Positions 50,190 to 60,258 of a DNA stretch of 64,000 nucleotides are shown here, piece by piece. The translations under genes and the position numbers were made by a program. Source of the DNA: Dehalococcoidia bacterium (GTDB taxonomy: Bacteria > Chloroflexota > Dehalococcoidia > Tepidiformales > Tepidiformaceae); the NCBI GenBank assembly GCA_020850615.1, contig JADZEI010000018.1, positions 142,801-206,800 of the forward strand, written 5' to 3'. The notes under the pieces were generated by a model. The model was given only the letters and a program-made list of their open reading frames with translations. It was not told the DNA's origin and did no database searches. How positions within the stretch are numbered: position 1 is the stretch's first letter; each line of letters opens with the position of its first letter.

Positions 50190-51683
50190 ATGAGCGAAGA
50201 ACCCTGCAGCCGCGACCAGTGGACCGGCCGCCAGCGCCAGGTGCTGGACCTGCTCGCCCGGGGCCGGACGAACCCGGAGATCGCTGACGAGCTCGGCGTC
50301 TCGCTGGCCGGGGCCAAGTGGCACGTGAGCGAGGTGCTCTCGAAGCTCGGCGTTTCGTCGCGCGAAGAGGCGGCCGAGATCTGGCGCGCCGAGAACCGCG
50401 TGCTACCGCGCGCCGGCCGTCGGCTGCGCGCGCTCATCGGGATGCCCGCCGCGCTCGCGGTCACGGCCGCCGGGACGCTGGGCGTCGCCGCGCTCGCCGG
50501 CTTCGCAGCCTTCGGCGGGTCGCACACCAGCCAGGCCGGCGACGTGCCAGCTCCCCCACAGGCAACCGAGACGGCGCCCGATCCGCGGGACGAGAACGGC
50601 ACCGCCGACATGACCATCGAGGAGGCGACCGAGCTCGCGTACGAACTCGGAGGCGCCTATCTCGACCAATCGCGGCAGCTCAGCGCGCCCAACTGGGACG
50701 TGCTGCGGCTCGATGGCCGGGACATCGAGATCGACGACCTGATCATGGTCCGACGCGAATTCCGGCCCACCGACCCCGGCTCGGCGCCCGTTCCGTTGCC
50801 GGACACCTGGCGTTTCGAGTTCACTCTCAGCGGCTTCCTTCACCCGGAGCCTGTATGGGGCGTGGTCGATCTCGGCGTAAACGTGCAGTTCACCGACGGC
50901 TCGAGACGCCTCACGGCTGCCGGTGCCGGTATCGTCCGCGTCGAGACGGCGCTACCGGGGGTATCCGAGGGGTTGGCCGTCCCACGCATCGCGCTCATCG
51001 ACGACTGGAACGGGAACCGTGCGACCCTCAGCCTCTACGGCCCGGCCGGCGAGCCCTGCCTCCGGCTCGACCAGACGGCCACCCCCGGCTCCGTCGACCA
51101 TTACTGCACGAGCGGCCTGACCGGCAACGTGCCCGGCCTCATCGCCCTCCCCGCGGGCGGTGTCGCGGGCGCGGCCGGTCCCGAGGTCACGCGCGTGACG
51201 ATCCTCCAGGAAGACGGCACGACCGTGGACGTCCCGTCCGTCGACGCGCCAGGGCCCTACGCGGGGAGACTGCGGCCGTTCCTGTTGCTGCATGCCCTCC
51301 CCGGGACGCTCCAGCTCTGGGGCGCCCGCGGAGAGTTGCTGCAGGAGCTGCCCCTCACGAAGCCGGGGCCCACGCAGCCACCTCCGGCAGTGCACTCCAT
51401 CGGCTACTTCGAACGCGCGGCGACCGGCCCGAACAACACCCCGCACTTCACCCTGTCCGACCCATCGCTGCTGTACGCCTTCCTCCTCGACATCCCGGAG
51501 GACACAGCCCACCTGCGCATCACCGCCGAGTGCGACGCCGGCACGGAGCTCGTGCTCGACCGCACGGGCCGGGTCACCCCGCAGGATCGCGGCCTGGTCG
51601 TGACGTTCCCGCCGGGAAGCACGACCTGCCGCCTGCTGGTCGACGTCCCCGCGGACGTGAGCTGGCGCATCCAGCCGAAGTGA
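50190..51683 (+). CDS. membrane-tethered protein with LuxR-type helix-turn-helix
   Basis: A 497-residue protein with an unusual layout. Residues 8-72 are a full LuxR/GerE HTH: TGRQRQVLDLLARGRTNPEI, then ADELGVSLAGAKWHVSEVLS and KLGVSSREEAAEIWR. One membrane span follows (about residues 90-115). The remaining 380 residues lie outside: a Thr/Pro linker, an acidic alpha/beta part (TIEEATELAYELGGAYL) and several beta-rich parts with few Cys residues. The N-terminal part would thus be in the cytoplasm and could bind DNA while the C-terminal part senses an outside signal. CACTAT lies six bases before the ATG. No partner kinase is seen. Confidence 0.85.
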   Translation: MSEEPCSRDQWTGRQRQVLDLLARGRTNPEIADELGVSLAGAKWHVSEVLSKLGVSSREEAAEIWRAENRVLPRAGRRLRALIGMPAALAVTAAGTLGVAALAGFAAFGGSHTSQAGDVPAPPQATETAPDPRDENGTADMTIEEATELAYELGGAYLDQSRQLSAPNWDVLRLDGRDIEIDDLIMVRREFRPTDPGSAPVPLPDTWRFEFTLSGFLHPEPVWGVVDLGVNVQFTDGSRRLTAAGAGIVRVETALPGVSEGLAVPRIALIDDWNGNRATLSLYGPAGEPCLRLDQTATPGSVDHYCTSGLTGNVPGLIALPAGGVAGAAGPEVTRVTILQEDGTTVDVPSVDAPGPYAGRLRPFLLLHALPGTLQLWGARGELLQELPLTKPGPTQPPPAVHSIGYFERAATGPNNTPHFTLSDPSLLYAFLLDIPEDTAHLRITAECDAGTELVLDRTGRVTPQDRGLVVTFPPGSTTCRLLVDVPADVSWRIQPK

Positions 51684-51715
51684 CACGGCACCTGCCGCTC
51701 GCGCGTGCGCTCCGG

Positions 51716-51721
51716 TAGTAT
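51716..51721 (+). promoter_or_regulatory. -10 box TAGTAT of a leaderless promoter
   Basis: TAGTAT, seven bases, then ATG 51729. Confidence 0.65.
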
Positions 51722-51728
51722 CCGCGCG

Positions 51729-52589
51729 ATGAGAGGACGCCTCGGGCCCATCCCGTATCTGTTCACCTTCGCCGCGGGGCTGGCCGCCGTGGCAGCGTTC
51801 ACCCTGTTCTGGGCGCGGTCCGTCGTCCTCGACCAGGACGAGTTCGCCGCACGCGCCGCGGAGGCGGCCGAAGACGACTCGGTGAAACAGGAGATCGCCC
51901 GCGTGGTGGTCGACAAGCTCATCGAGGCCGAGCCCGTCCTGCGCGTGTCCCGCCCGGTACTCGACCGCGCCGCCGCCGTCGCGGTCCAGACGCGCACGTT
52001 CGAGCGGACGGTGGAGCCCGCGGCCCGCGACCTCCACGAGACCGCATTCGACGAGGGCCGCCAGGAGCTCGTGCTCGACTTCACCGAGCTGGTCGACCTC
52101 ATCGTCGCCGAGCTCGACCGCATCGAGAACCGGATCGACATCATCGACCTGGAGCTCGATTCGCGCGCGGGTGAAGTCGCGCTCGAAGACATCGAGGAGC
52201 TCCGCACGGCCGCGCGCACCGCCGAGACGGCCGACACCGCGACGCCGATCGTCCCCATCGTCGCGATCGCCCTCCTCGCGCTGGGTGTACTCGTCGCCGG
52301 GCGCCTGGCCATCGCGCTCGGCGGGTTCGCGCTCGGCGCGGTCCTGGGCGCCGCCGGCGTCTGGGTCAGCCTGGTCTTCCTTCGCGCCCGCATGGACAGC
52401 TCGTTCGACGACGACAACACGCGCGACGCCGCCAACGTCGCCTGGGACGTGTACATGGATCCGCTGCCGCTGCTCCTGATCGGCGTAGCCGTGCTCGCCA
52501 TCGCGACAGCCGTAGTGGGCGTCATCGCCGCGAAGGCCGTGGCCCGCCGGGCACCCGCGTCGCCGGATGCTGCCGGGGACTGGGCCTAA
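51729..52589 (+). CDS. membrane protein, N-terminal span plus C-terminal span bundle
   Basis: A 286-residue protein. One span lies near the N-terminus (about 10-32), then a long, acidic, mostly helical outside region (about 40-170; LDQDEFAARAAEAAEDDSVK and the ELVDLIVAELDRIENRIDII segment), and three spans near the C-terminus. This fits the architecture of integral membrane proteins found in Actinobacteria and Chloroflexota with a coiled sensor region, but I recognise no named family. The start is set by a TAGTAT box; an ATG eight codons upstream precedes the box. It converges on ftsH with 19 bases between stops. Confidence 0.8.
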   Translation: MRGRLGPIPYLFTFAAGLAAVAAFTLFWARSVVLDQDEFAARAAEAAEDDSVKQEIARVVVDKLIEAEPVLRVSRPVLDRAAAVAVQTRTFERTVEPAARDLHETAFDEGRQELVLDFTELVDLIVAELDRIENRIDIIDLELDSRAGEVALEDIEELRTAARTAETADTATPIVPIVAIALLALGVLVAGRLAIALGGFALGAVLGAAGVWVSLVFLRARMDSSFDDDNTRDAANVAWDVYMDPLPLLLIGVAVLAIATAVVGVIAAKAVARRAPASPDAAGDWA

Positions 52590-52608
52590 CAGCGAGACCT
52601 CCGAACTC

Positions 52609-54591
52609 CTACACCCTCCCACCCCGCCCCGCGGGCGGCGGCAGCGCGGAGGCGGCCGGCCTGGCGGGCGCGGCGGGCTGCCGTTCGGGTGCGGGTGTGG
52701 CGGCCTGGCCGTTCGCGGTGCCTTCGAGCACGGCCGTGAGCGCGTCCCCCTGCAGCGTCTCCTGCTCCAGGAGCGTGGCCGCGAGCCGGTCGAGGACATC
52801 GCGGTGTCCCGTGAGCACCTCCCGCGCCCGCTCGCGCGCCTCTTCGACCAGTGCGCGCACTTCGGCGTCGATCGCCTCGGCGGTCGCCTCGCTGTAGTTG
52901 CGCGTCTCCGAGATTTCGCGGCCGAGGAAGACGAGTTCCTCGGTACGCCCGAAGGTGAGCGGGCCGAGCCGCTCGCTCATGCCCCAGCGCGTGACCATCG
53001 CCCGCGCGATCCGGCTCACCTGTTCGAGGTCGTTCGACGGGCCGGTCGAGGCGGTGCCGAAGACGAGCTCCTCCGCCGCGTGCCCGCCGAGCGCCGCACT
53101 GAGCTGCGCCTTGAACATCTCCGCGGTCTTGAAGTGCGTCTCCTCTTCCGGGAGGAACCGCGTGAAGCCCGCGGCCACGCCGCGCGACACGATCGTCACC
53201 TTTTCCGGCCGGTCATGGTGTTCGAGGAAGTGGGCCACGACCACGTGCCCGCCCTCGTGGTAGGCCACCAGCTCGCGCTCGTGCGGCGTCATGAGCCGGC
53301 TCTTGCGCTCCGGCCCCGCGAGCACCCGGTCCACCGCCTCGATGAACTCGTCCATCCCGATCTGCTGCTTGTCCCGCCGGGCCGCGAGGATCGCCGCCTC
53401 GTTCACGAGGTTCGCCAGGTCGGCGCCAGTGAACCCCGGCGTCGTCCGCGCGAGGTGCTCGGGCGAGACGTCGTCCGTGACCGGCTTGCCCCGCAGGTGC
53501 ACCCGCAGGATCGCGTCCCGGCCCTTGATGTCGGGCGCATCCAGCACCACCTTGCGGTCGAACCGGCCGGGCCGGATGAGCGCGGGGTCGAGGATGTCGG
53601 GCCGGTTCGTGGCCGCGATGACAACGACGTTGGTCCCGGGCTCGAAGCCGTCCATCTCGACGAGAATCTGGTTCAGGGTCTGCTCGCGCTCGTCGTGGCT
53701 GCCGCCGAGGCCCGTGCCGCGCTGCCGCCCGACCGCATCGATCTCGTCGAGGAAGACGATGCACGGTGCGTTCTTCTTGGCCTGCTCGAACAGGTCCCGC
53801 ACGCGCCCCGCGCCGACGCCGACGTAGAGTTCGACGAACTCCGAGCCGGAGATGCTGAAGAAGGGCACGCCTGCCTCGCCGGCGACAGCCCGCGCGAGCA
53901 GCGTCTTGCCGGTGCCCGGCGGCCCCAGCAGGAGGATGCCCTTCGGGATGCGCGCGCCGAGCGCCGCGAACTTCTCCTGGTGCTGGAGGAACTCGACCAC
54001 CTCGGCCAGTTCCTCCTTCGCCTCGTCGACGCCCGCGACGTCGTCGAACGTGACGGCGATCTTGTCGCCCGCGACCAGCCGTGCGTGGCTCTTGCTGAAC
54101 CCCAGGGCCTGCGATCCCGCCCCGCGCCCCTGCCGGAAGATCAGCCAGATGAACAGACCCAGCAGCAGGATCGGCAGGATCGAGATGACCACCGCGAAGA
54201 CCGCGCCGAGCGACCATCCCGAGTCCTCCGCGTAGACCAGGTCCACCGCGGGCGCGGCCGGCCCCGCGCCGGTCCGGCTGATGGCGATGCCCTCCGCCCG
54301 CAGCAGCGCCGCGAGGTCGACGTTTTCGCCAACTTCGGACGAACGGAGGTACTCGGCGTTGGTCGCCGGGTCCACGTAGGTGGCGGTGATGCCGGTGCCC
54401 TTGACGGACAGGGTGGTGACCCGCCCCAGCCGGGCATCGACCAGCAACTCCCCGAGCCCCACGCTCTCGCCCTCATCCTCGGAGGACGGTATGAAGAACA
54501 GCAGCGTGATGAGCGAGACCGTCACCAGCGCGATGACAATCAGCGTCCCCGGCCGCAGTGCTGGTTGGGGAGCGGGGGTATCGCCAGCCAT
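52609..54591 (-). CDS. ftsH: ATP-dependent zinc metalloprotease FtsH
   Basis: A membrane-bound AAA+ protease of 660 residues. Spans lie at about 15-34 and 128-153 with a periplasm-side domain between. The AAA domain has Walker A GPPGTGKT (223-230), Walker [14 protein letters not shown], and [21 protein letters not shown]. The zinc motif is HEGGH (445-449) where nearly all FtsH have HEAGH; both His and Glu ligands are kept, so activity is expected. The C-terminus has a Pro/Ala-rich tail. TGTAAT six bases before ATG 54591 is a likely -10 box. A longer start to 54627 is not supported. Confidence 0.96.
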   Translation of the reverse strand: MAGDTPAPQPALRPGTLIVIALVTVSLITLLFFIPSSEDEGESVGLGELLVDARLGRVTTLSVKGTGITATYVDPATNAEYLRSSEVGENVDLAALLRAEGIAISRTGAGPAAPAVDLVYAEDSGWSLGAVFAVVISILPILLLGLFIWLIFRQGRGAGSQALGFSKSHARLVAGDKIAVTFDDVAGVDEAKEELAEVVEFLQHQEKFAALGARIPKGILLLGPPGTGKTLLARAVAGEAGVPFFSISGSEFVELYVGVGAGRVRDLFEQAKKNAPCIVFLDEIDAVGRQRGTGLGGSHDEREQTLNQILVEMDGFEPGTNVVVIAATNRPDILDPALIRPGRFDRKVVLDAPDIKGRDAILRVHLRGKPVTDDVSPEHLARTTPGFTGADLANLVNEAAILAARRDKQQIGMDEFIEAVDRVLAGPERKSRLMTPHERELVAYHEGGHVVVAHFLEHHDRPEKVTIVSRGVAAGFTRFLPEEETHFKTAEMFKAQLSAALGGHAAEELVFGTASTGPSNDLEQVSRIARAMVTRWGMSERLGPLTFGRTEELVFLGREISETRNYSEATAEAIDAEVRALVEEARERAREVLTGHRDVLDRLAATLLEQETLQGDALTAVLEGTANGQAATPAPERQPAAPARPAASALPPPAGRGGRV

Positions 54592-54666
54592 GGCCCCATT
54601 ACACCCGGCCCGGGCCGCCGCGCACACGGCCGTTGGTTCACGACAGTCGTACCACCCGGGCTGGGA

Positions 54667-55371
54667 TCAACCGGTGGAGCGAAGCTTGCCCGCGGTGTTC
54701 GCGGCACGCTCGGCCACCACTTCACGCAGCAGCGGCAGGCTATCGCTGATGAAGCCGTTCACGCCCCAGGCCTGGAGGCGGCGCAGCTCCGGCGCGGTGT
54801 TCACCGGCCACGTCATCACGAGGTCGACGCGCGCCAGGAGGTCCGCGACGACCGCGGGCGAAAGCAGCTTCTTGTGGATCGAGACGGCGTCGCAGCGCTC
54901 CGGGGCGAGCCGCGGGAGCACCTCGCGTAGCATCCGCGCGCTGCCGATCGAGTGCACCACGCGCGCCTCCGGCTCCTCGTGGAAGGGCTCGAGCAGGTTC
55001 CAGTACTGCGAACAGACCGTATAGAGCCGCCCGGGCATCAGCCGGCGGACCGTGCGCACCACCTCGCCCGGGAAGTGCCCGGCCCCGCCCTTCACGTCGA
55101 GCATCAGCTCGCAATCTGCCGGCGCCACCGCGAGCAGGTCTTCGAGCAGGAAGCGCGGCGTCCAGCCTCGCGCCAGCCGCCAGCGGTCCCAGAGCACGGG
55201 CACGGGGCCCATCGTCTTCAGGTGCCGCACCTCGATCCGGCCGCGGTGGTAGCGCACGTCGGCTTCGATGAGGTCCACGCCCGCCTCGCACGCCTCGCGG
55301 AGCAGGTGCAGCTCGTTCCCGGCCCGGTGCGCGATGGTGAAGGGCTCCGCGGCGGTGGGCTTACGTCTCAT
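54667..55371 (-). CDS. glycerophosphodiester phosphodiesterase family protein
   Basis: A 234-residue GDPD-fold TIM barrel. It contains IAHRAGNELHLLREA (HR motif), LIEADVRYHRGRIEVRHL (the ExD metal pair), ELMLDVKGGAGH and a C-terminal WPVNTAPELRRLQAWGVNGF. Length and motifs fit a minimal GDPD. It starts at ATG 55371, overlapping the end of the PAP2-type gene upstream by eleven bases. The neighbours suggest a lipid phospho-ester pathway. Confidence 0.9.
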   Translation of the reverse strand: MRRKPTAAEPFTIAHRAGNELHLLREACEAGVDLIEADVRYHRGRIEVRHLKTMGPVPVLWDRWRLARGWTPRFLLEDLLAVAPADCELMLDVKGGAGHFPGEVVRTVRRLMPGRLYTVCSQYWNLLEPFHEEPEARVVHSIGSARMLREVLPRLAPERCDAVSIHKKLLSPAVVADLLARVDLVMTWPVNTAPELRRLQAWGVNGFISDSLPLLREVVAERAANTAGKLRSTG

Positions 55372-56119
55372 GGCGCGACCTCCCCAGCAGGCCCCCGAAC
55401 GAGAACCTGCGCGATTCGAACCAGCTCGCGACCCACAGCCCGCCCAGCGCGAAGACCGCACCAACGACCGGGTCGAGGATGAAGTGGTTCGCCGTCGCGA
55501 CCACCGCGAACGCCATCGCGCACGGCAGGAGCACCCCGAGGATGCGGAGCGCAAGGTGGTTCGCCACCCGGAACAGCGTAATCCCAACCAGCAGGTCCCA
55601 CCCGAAGTGGAGGCTCGGCATCGCCGCGTACTGGTTCACGAACACGGGCGGCTGGAGCACGCGGTAGGCCTGGGACCGCTCCGTAACGGTGTCGATGAGC
55701 CCCACGTCCAGCAGGCGCGGCGGCGCCACCGGGAATAGCACAAACACCACGAGCCCGGCCGCGCCCGATATCAGGAAGCTGTTCCGCACGACCCGGTACT
55801 TGTCCGGGTGCGCCCACACGAGCCACACGCCCACGACCGCGATGACCGGCCAGTGCCCCCAGATGTAGACCCAGTTCACCAGGTTCACCAGGACATCGCT
55901 GTCCTCGACGAGCGACTGCACCCATTCCTCGTGGTACACGCCGAGCCACCGTTCGAACCGGATCAGCGCTTCAGCGTTGTCGCGCGCCGTGTCGAAGCTG
56001 CTCTCGGTCAGGCCGCGGACGAGGAAGTACGCGAGGCAGCCGAGCCCCGCGAGGAGCACCTCGGTCAGGACACGCGCCGGCACGACGTGGTGGGCGTTCA
56101 GGGCGCTGCGGACGTGCAT
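55361..56119 (-). CDS. PAP2-superfamily membrane phosphatase (inositol-phosphorylceramide-synthase-like)
   Basis: A 252-residue integral membrane protein with about six spans. The PAP2 motifs are AMPSLHFGWDLLVG (SxHxxG-like, central) and ANHFILDPVVGAVF (with the catalytic His). The first part resembles the AUR1/DUF5933 type (RFERWLGVYHEEWVQSL and NWVYIWGHWPVI). Such enzymes dephosphorylate lipid phosphates or transfer phospho-head groups. The start at ATG 56119 has GAGG upstream; the extended frame is rejected. It is coupled to the GDPD gene. Confidence 0.9.
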   Translation of the reverse strand: MHVRSALNAHHVVPARVLTEVLLAGLGCLAYFLVRGLTESSFDTARDNAEALIRFERWLGVYHEEWVQSLVEDSDVLVNLVNWVYIWGHWPVIAVVGVWLVWAHPDKYRVVRNSFLISGAAGLVVFVLFPVAPPRLLDVGLIDTVTERSQAYRVLQPPVFVNQYAAMPSLHFGWDLLVGITLFRVANHLALRILGVLLPCAMAFAVVATANHFILDPVVGAVFALGGLWVASWFESRRFSFGGLLGRSRHET

Positions 56120-56223
56120 CGTGTCACCGCCTCGAAGATGAGGAGCTCCCCTGCAGTCCACCATAGCAAGGATGTCCAGCGGCATGGCCGGCCGTCACCG
56201 GTTCGCGTACTGTTCGGCGGGAA

Positions 56224-57615
56224 TCAGCTCTGCGCGGGAATGGCCGCCGGGGCAGGGACCGCCGCAGGGGCAAACCGCAGGCGCCCGGTCTCGAACAGCA
56301 CGAACACGGCGCCGCCGACGAGCCCCAGGAAGAGGAAGGTCGCGCCCGCGCCCGCGAACTCCGAGGCGACGCCCGAAAGCAGGAGCGGCACGAAGACGAT
56401 GCAGTCGGTGAACACGCTCTGCATGGCAAACACCCGCGATTGCTGCTCGCGCGGCGCGGTTGCCGTCAGCAGCGTGCGCGCGCTGACCGGCCCCACGGCG
56501 AAGCACGCGCCGAGCACGATCGCGACCGGCACAGCAATCGCAACCCCGAGCAGCGGCGGCGCGCTCGCGTGCACGGGCGTCGCCGGTTCGAGCCAGGAGA
56601 CCGCAACCGTAAGCCCGTTGCCCGCCGTCGCGAGCGCCACGAGCGACACGGCCGTGCCAAGCAGCGTCAGCCGGAGCGCCTGGTGCGCCACGTGGATGTG
56701 GAGCGAGCGGCTTGCCCAGACCAGCCCGCCGGCCACGCCGAGCACCGCAGGCGCGACGAGGACGGCCGCCTGCGCAGTGGTCAGGTCGAGGTCATGGGCG
56801 ATGTAGTACGGGATCGCGACCGCGCTCGCGCGTGCGACCAGCTCGCTGAACGCGAGGAAGACGCCGGCCGCAGCCGCCCCGGGCTGCGACCGGAAGTAGG
56901 CGAGCGGCTCGCGCAGGATGAAGCGCCGGTCGATGCGGCAGGAGAGCGCCTCCTCGCGCGTGCCACGGGCCACGACCCGCACCAGCGCCATCACCGCCAC
57001 GTAAGTCAGCACCGCCGCCACGAGCAGCACCGCCGGGCTGCGATAGAACAGCGCGATCCCGGCGACCAGGCTGGCGCCGAGCCCCTGCCCGGCGTACTGC
57101 AGCACCATCAGCGATGCGTGGCCGGACGACGGCCGGTGGGCCGCGACCCGGCGCACGAGCGACAGCTCGGCGGGGCAGAAAAGCTGCGAGACGACCGAAT
57201 ACAGGAAGGCCGCACCGGCCAGCACCCAGAGCGACTCGCCTGCCTGCGAAAACGCCAGCACCAGCGTCCCGGCGATGATCGCCAGGCGGCCGCCCGCGCC
57301 CGCCAGCGCCGCGCGGCCCGCGCCCAGGCGGTCCGCCAGCGCCCCCGCGGGGATGCCGAAGAGCATCGAGCCCGCCATCATCGCGGCCATGAGCACCGTG
57401 CCGCCGAGCGCGGGGTTGTTGCCGCGCGCGACGAGCCAGAAGAGCCCACCGAAGAACGCGGCCTGGCCGAGCTGACCGAGCAGCCGGGCGCTATAGAACG
57501 CCGCGCGCGCCGATGCCGGGGGTACAGGGATCTGCTGCTGGTTCGACAGCCGGGTACTCCGAAGCCGGCAGGGGGAAGCCGGGCGCGTAATCGCGAGCTC
57601 GGGGGTCGTCCACAA
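56224..57615 (-). CDS. MFS transporter, start uncertain
   Basis: A 12-span MFS_1/MFS_3-type transporter: RLLGQLGQAAFFGGLFWLVA, GIPAGALADRLGAGRAALAG, then REPLAYFRSQPGAAAAGVFL and a Pro/Ala-rich tail. No ATG or GTG lies between the upstream stop (57637-57639) and the first span. Candidates are TTG 57615, with no ribosome site, and CTG 57549 (LSNQQQIPVP), seven bases after GGAG. The coordinates use TTG; if the CTG is used the product is 441 residues. A sequencing error or a rare start codon could explain this. Confidence 0.85.
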   Translation of the reverse strand: MWTTPELAITRPASPCRLRSTRLSNQQQIPVPPASARAAFYSARLLGQLGQAAFFGGLFWLVARGNNPALGGTVLMAAMMAGSMLFGIPAGALADRLGAGRAALAGAGGRLAIIAGTLVLAFSQAGESLWVLAGAAFLYSVVSQLFCPAELSLVRRVAAHRPSSGHASLMVLQYAGQGLGASLVAGIALFYRSPAVLLVAAVLTYVAVMALVRVVARGTREEALSCRIDRRFILREPLAYFRSQPGAAAAGVFLAFSELVARASAVAIPYYIAHDLDLTTAQAAVLVAPAVLGVAGGLVWASRSLHIHVAHQALRLTLLGTAVSLVALATAGNGLTVAVSWLEPATPVHASAPPLLGVAIAVPVAIVLGACFAVGPVSARTLLTATAPREQQSRVFAMQSVFTDCIVFVPLLLSGVASEFAGAGATFLFLGLVGGAVFVLFETGRLRFAPAAVPAPAAIPAQS

Positions 57616-57694
57616 CGCCGTGCATTGTGAAGCAGCTCACAAAGGAGCATAGCACAGCGCGAGGGCGCCGCGAGTTAATCCTGTGTTGCGCGCG

Positions 57695-58803
57695 CTATTC
57701 GATGCTCGCAAGGAACGGCCGGATCGCAGCATCGAGCTGGCCCCACTCGATGAGGAACGCATCGTGCCCGTCGAGCGCCGCCAGCTCGGTGTACTCGACG
57801 CGATTCCCGTTCGCCCGGAGCGCCTCCACAATGGCCACCTGCCCGCTCGGTGGGTAGAGCGCGTCCGTGTCGATCGCGATCACCAGCCCCGGCCCCCGGA
57901 ACGGCGCCAGCGCGGCCACCGCCCCGCCCCGCCCGGCGCCGACGTCGGAGCGGTCCATCGCGTCGGTGATGCGCAGGTAGGCGTTCGCGTCGAACCGCTC
58001 GACCAGCCGCTCGCCCTGGTGCCGCAGGTACGACTCCACCGCGAACACCGGCCGTTCCGGCGGCCCGCCCTGCGTCGCGCGCCCAAACCGCTCGTCGAAG
58101 GACATGGCCGACCGGTAGCTGATCATCGCGATCATCCGCGCGAGGGCCAGTCCCGCATCGGGGCTCGTTCCGTGGGCCGCGTAGTCGCCGTTATGGAAAC
58201 TGACGTCGTTCCGGATCGCCTGCCGCGCGACCTCGTTGAACGCGATCTGCCACGGCTCGTGCGCCAGCACCGAGGCAATCGGGATGATCGAGCGCACGAG
58301 CTCCGGCGCCTGCGCCGCCCACTCGGTGACCTGCATCCCGCCGAGCGAGCCGCCCGCCGCCGTCACGATCGACCGCACGCCGAGCTCCGCGAACGCCAGC
58401 CGCTGCAGCGCGACCATGTCGCCCACGCTGACCGCCGGGAACGTGCCGGCATAGGGCTTCCCCGTTGCCGGGTCGACCGATTCCGGCCCCGTGGTCCCGT
58501 AGCAGCTCCCCACGATGTTCGCGCAGTACACGGCGTACCGGTCCGTGTCGAACGTCGAGCCGGGACCGATGAGCGGCGCCCACCAGCCGTTCTCGCCGGC
58601 TGCGTGCGCGCTCCCGGTCAGCGCATGGCAGACCACGATGGCATTGTCGCCCGCGGGCGAAAGGCGGCCGTACCGCTCGTAGGCCACCTCCGCGCGGATC
58701 GTCGCGCCGCCATCCAGCGTGTAATCGCCAAGCAGGAGCGTCCCGGCCTCCCCATCGAGGCCCGGCAGCGGACTGCCAGTCACCGCTGGGGGTACCTTGG
58801 TCA

Positions 58804-58804
<1 letters not shown>
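57695..58804 (-). CDS. metX: homoserine O-acetyltransferase
   Basis: Activates homoserine for methionine synthesis. The 369-residue alpha/beta-hydrolase has the nucleophile elbow AAGGSLGGMQVTEWA (Ser about 145), CHALTGSAHAAGEN, the oxyanion region, Asp in AIDTDALYPPSGQ and His in LDGHDAFLIEW. The ATG at 58804 shares its A with the metY stop codon (TGATG), so translation is coupled to metY. Acetyl-CoA or succinyl-CoA use cannot be told by eye. Confidence 0.94.
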
Positions 58805-60258
<1,454 letters not shown>

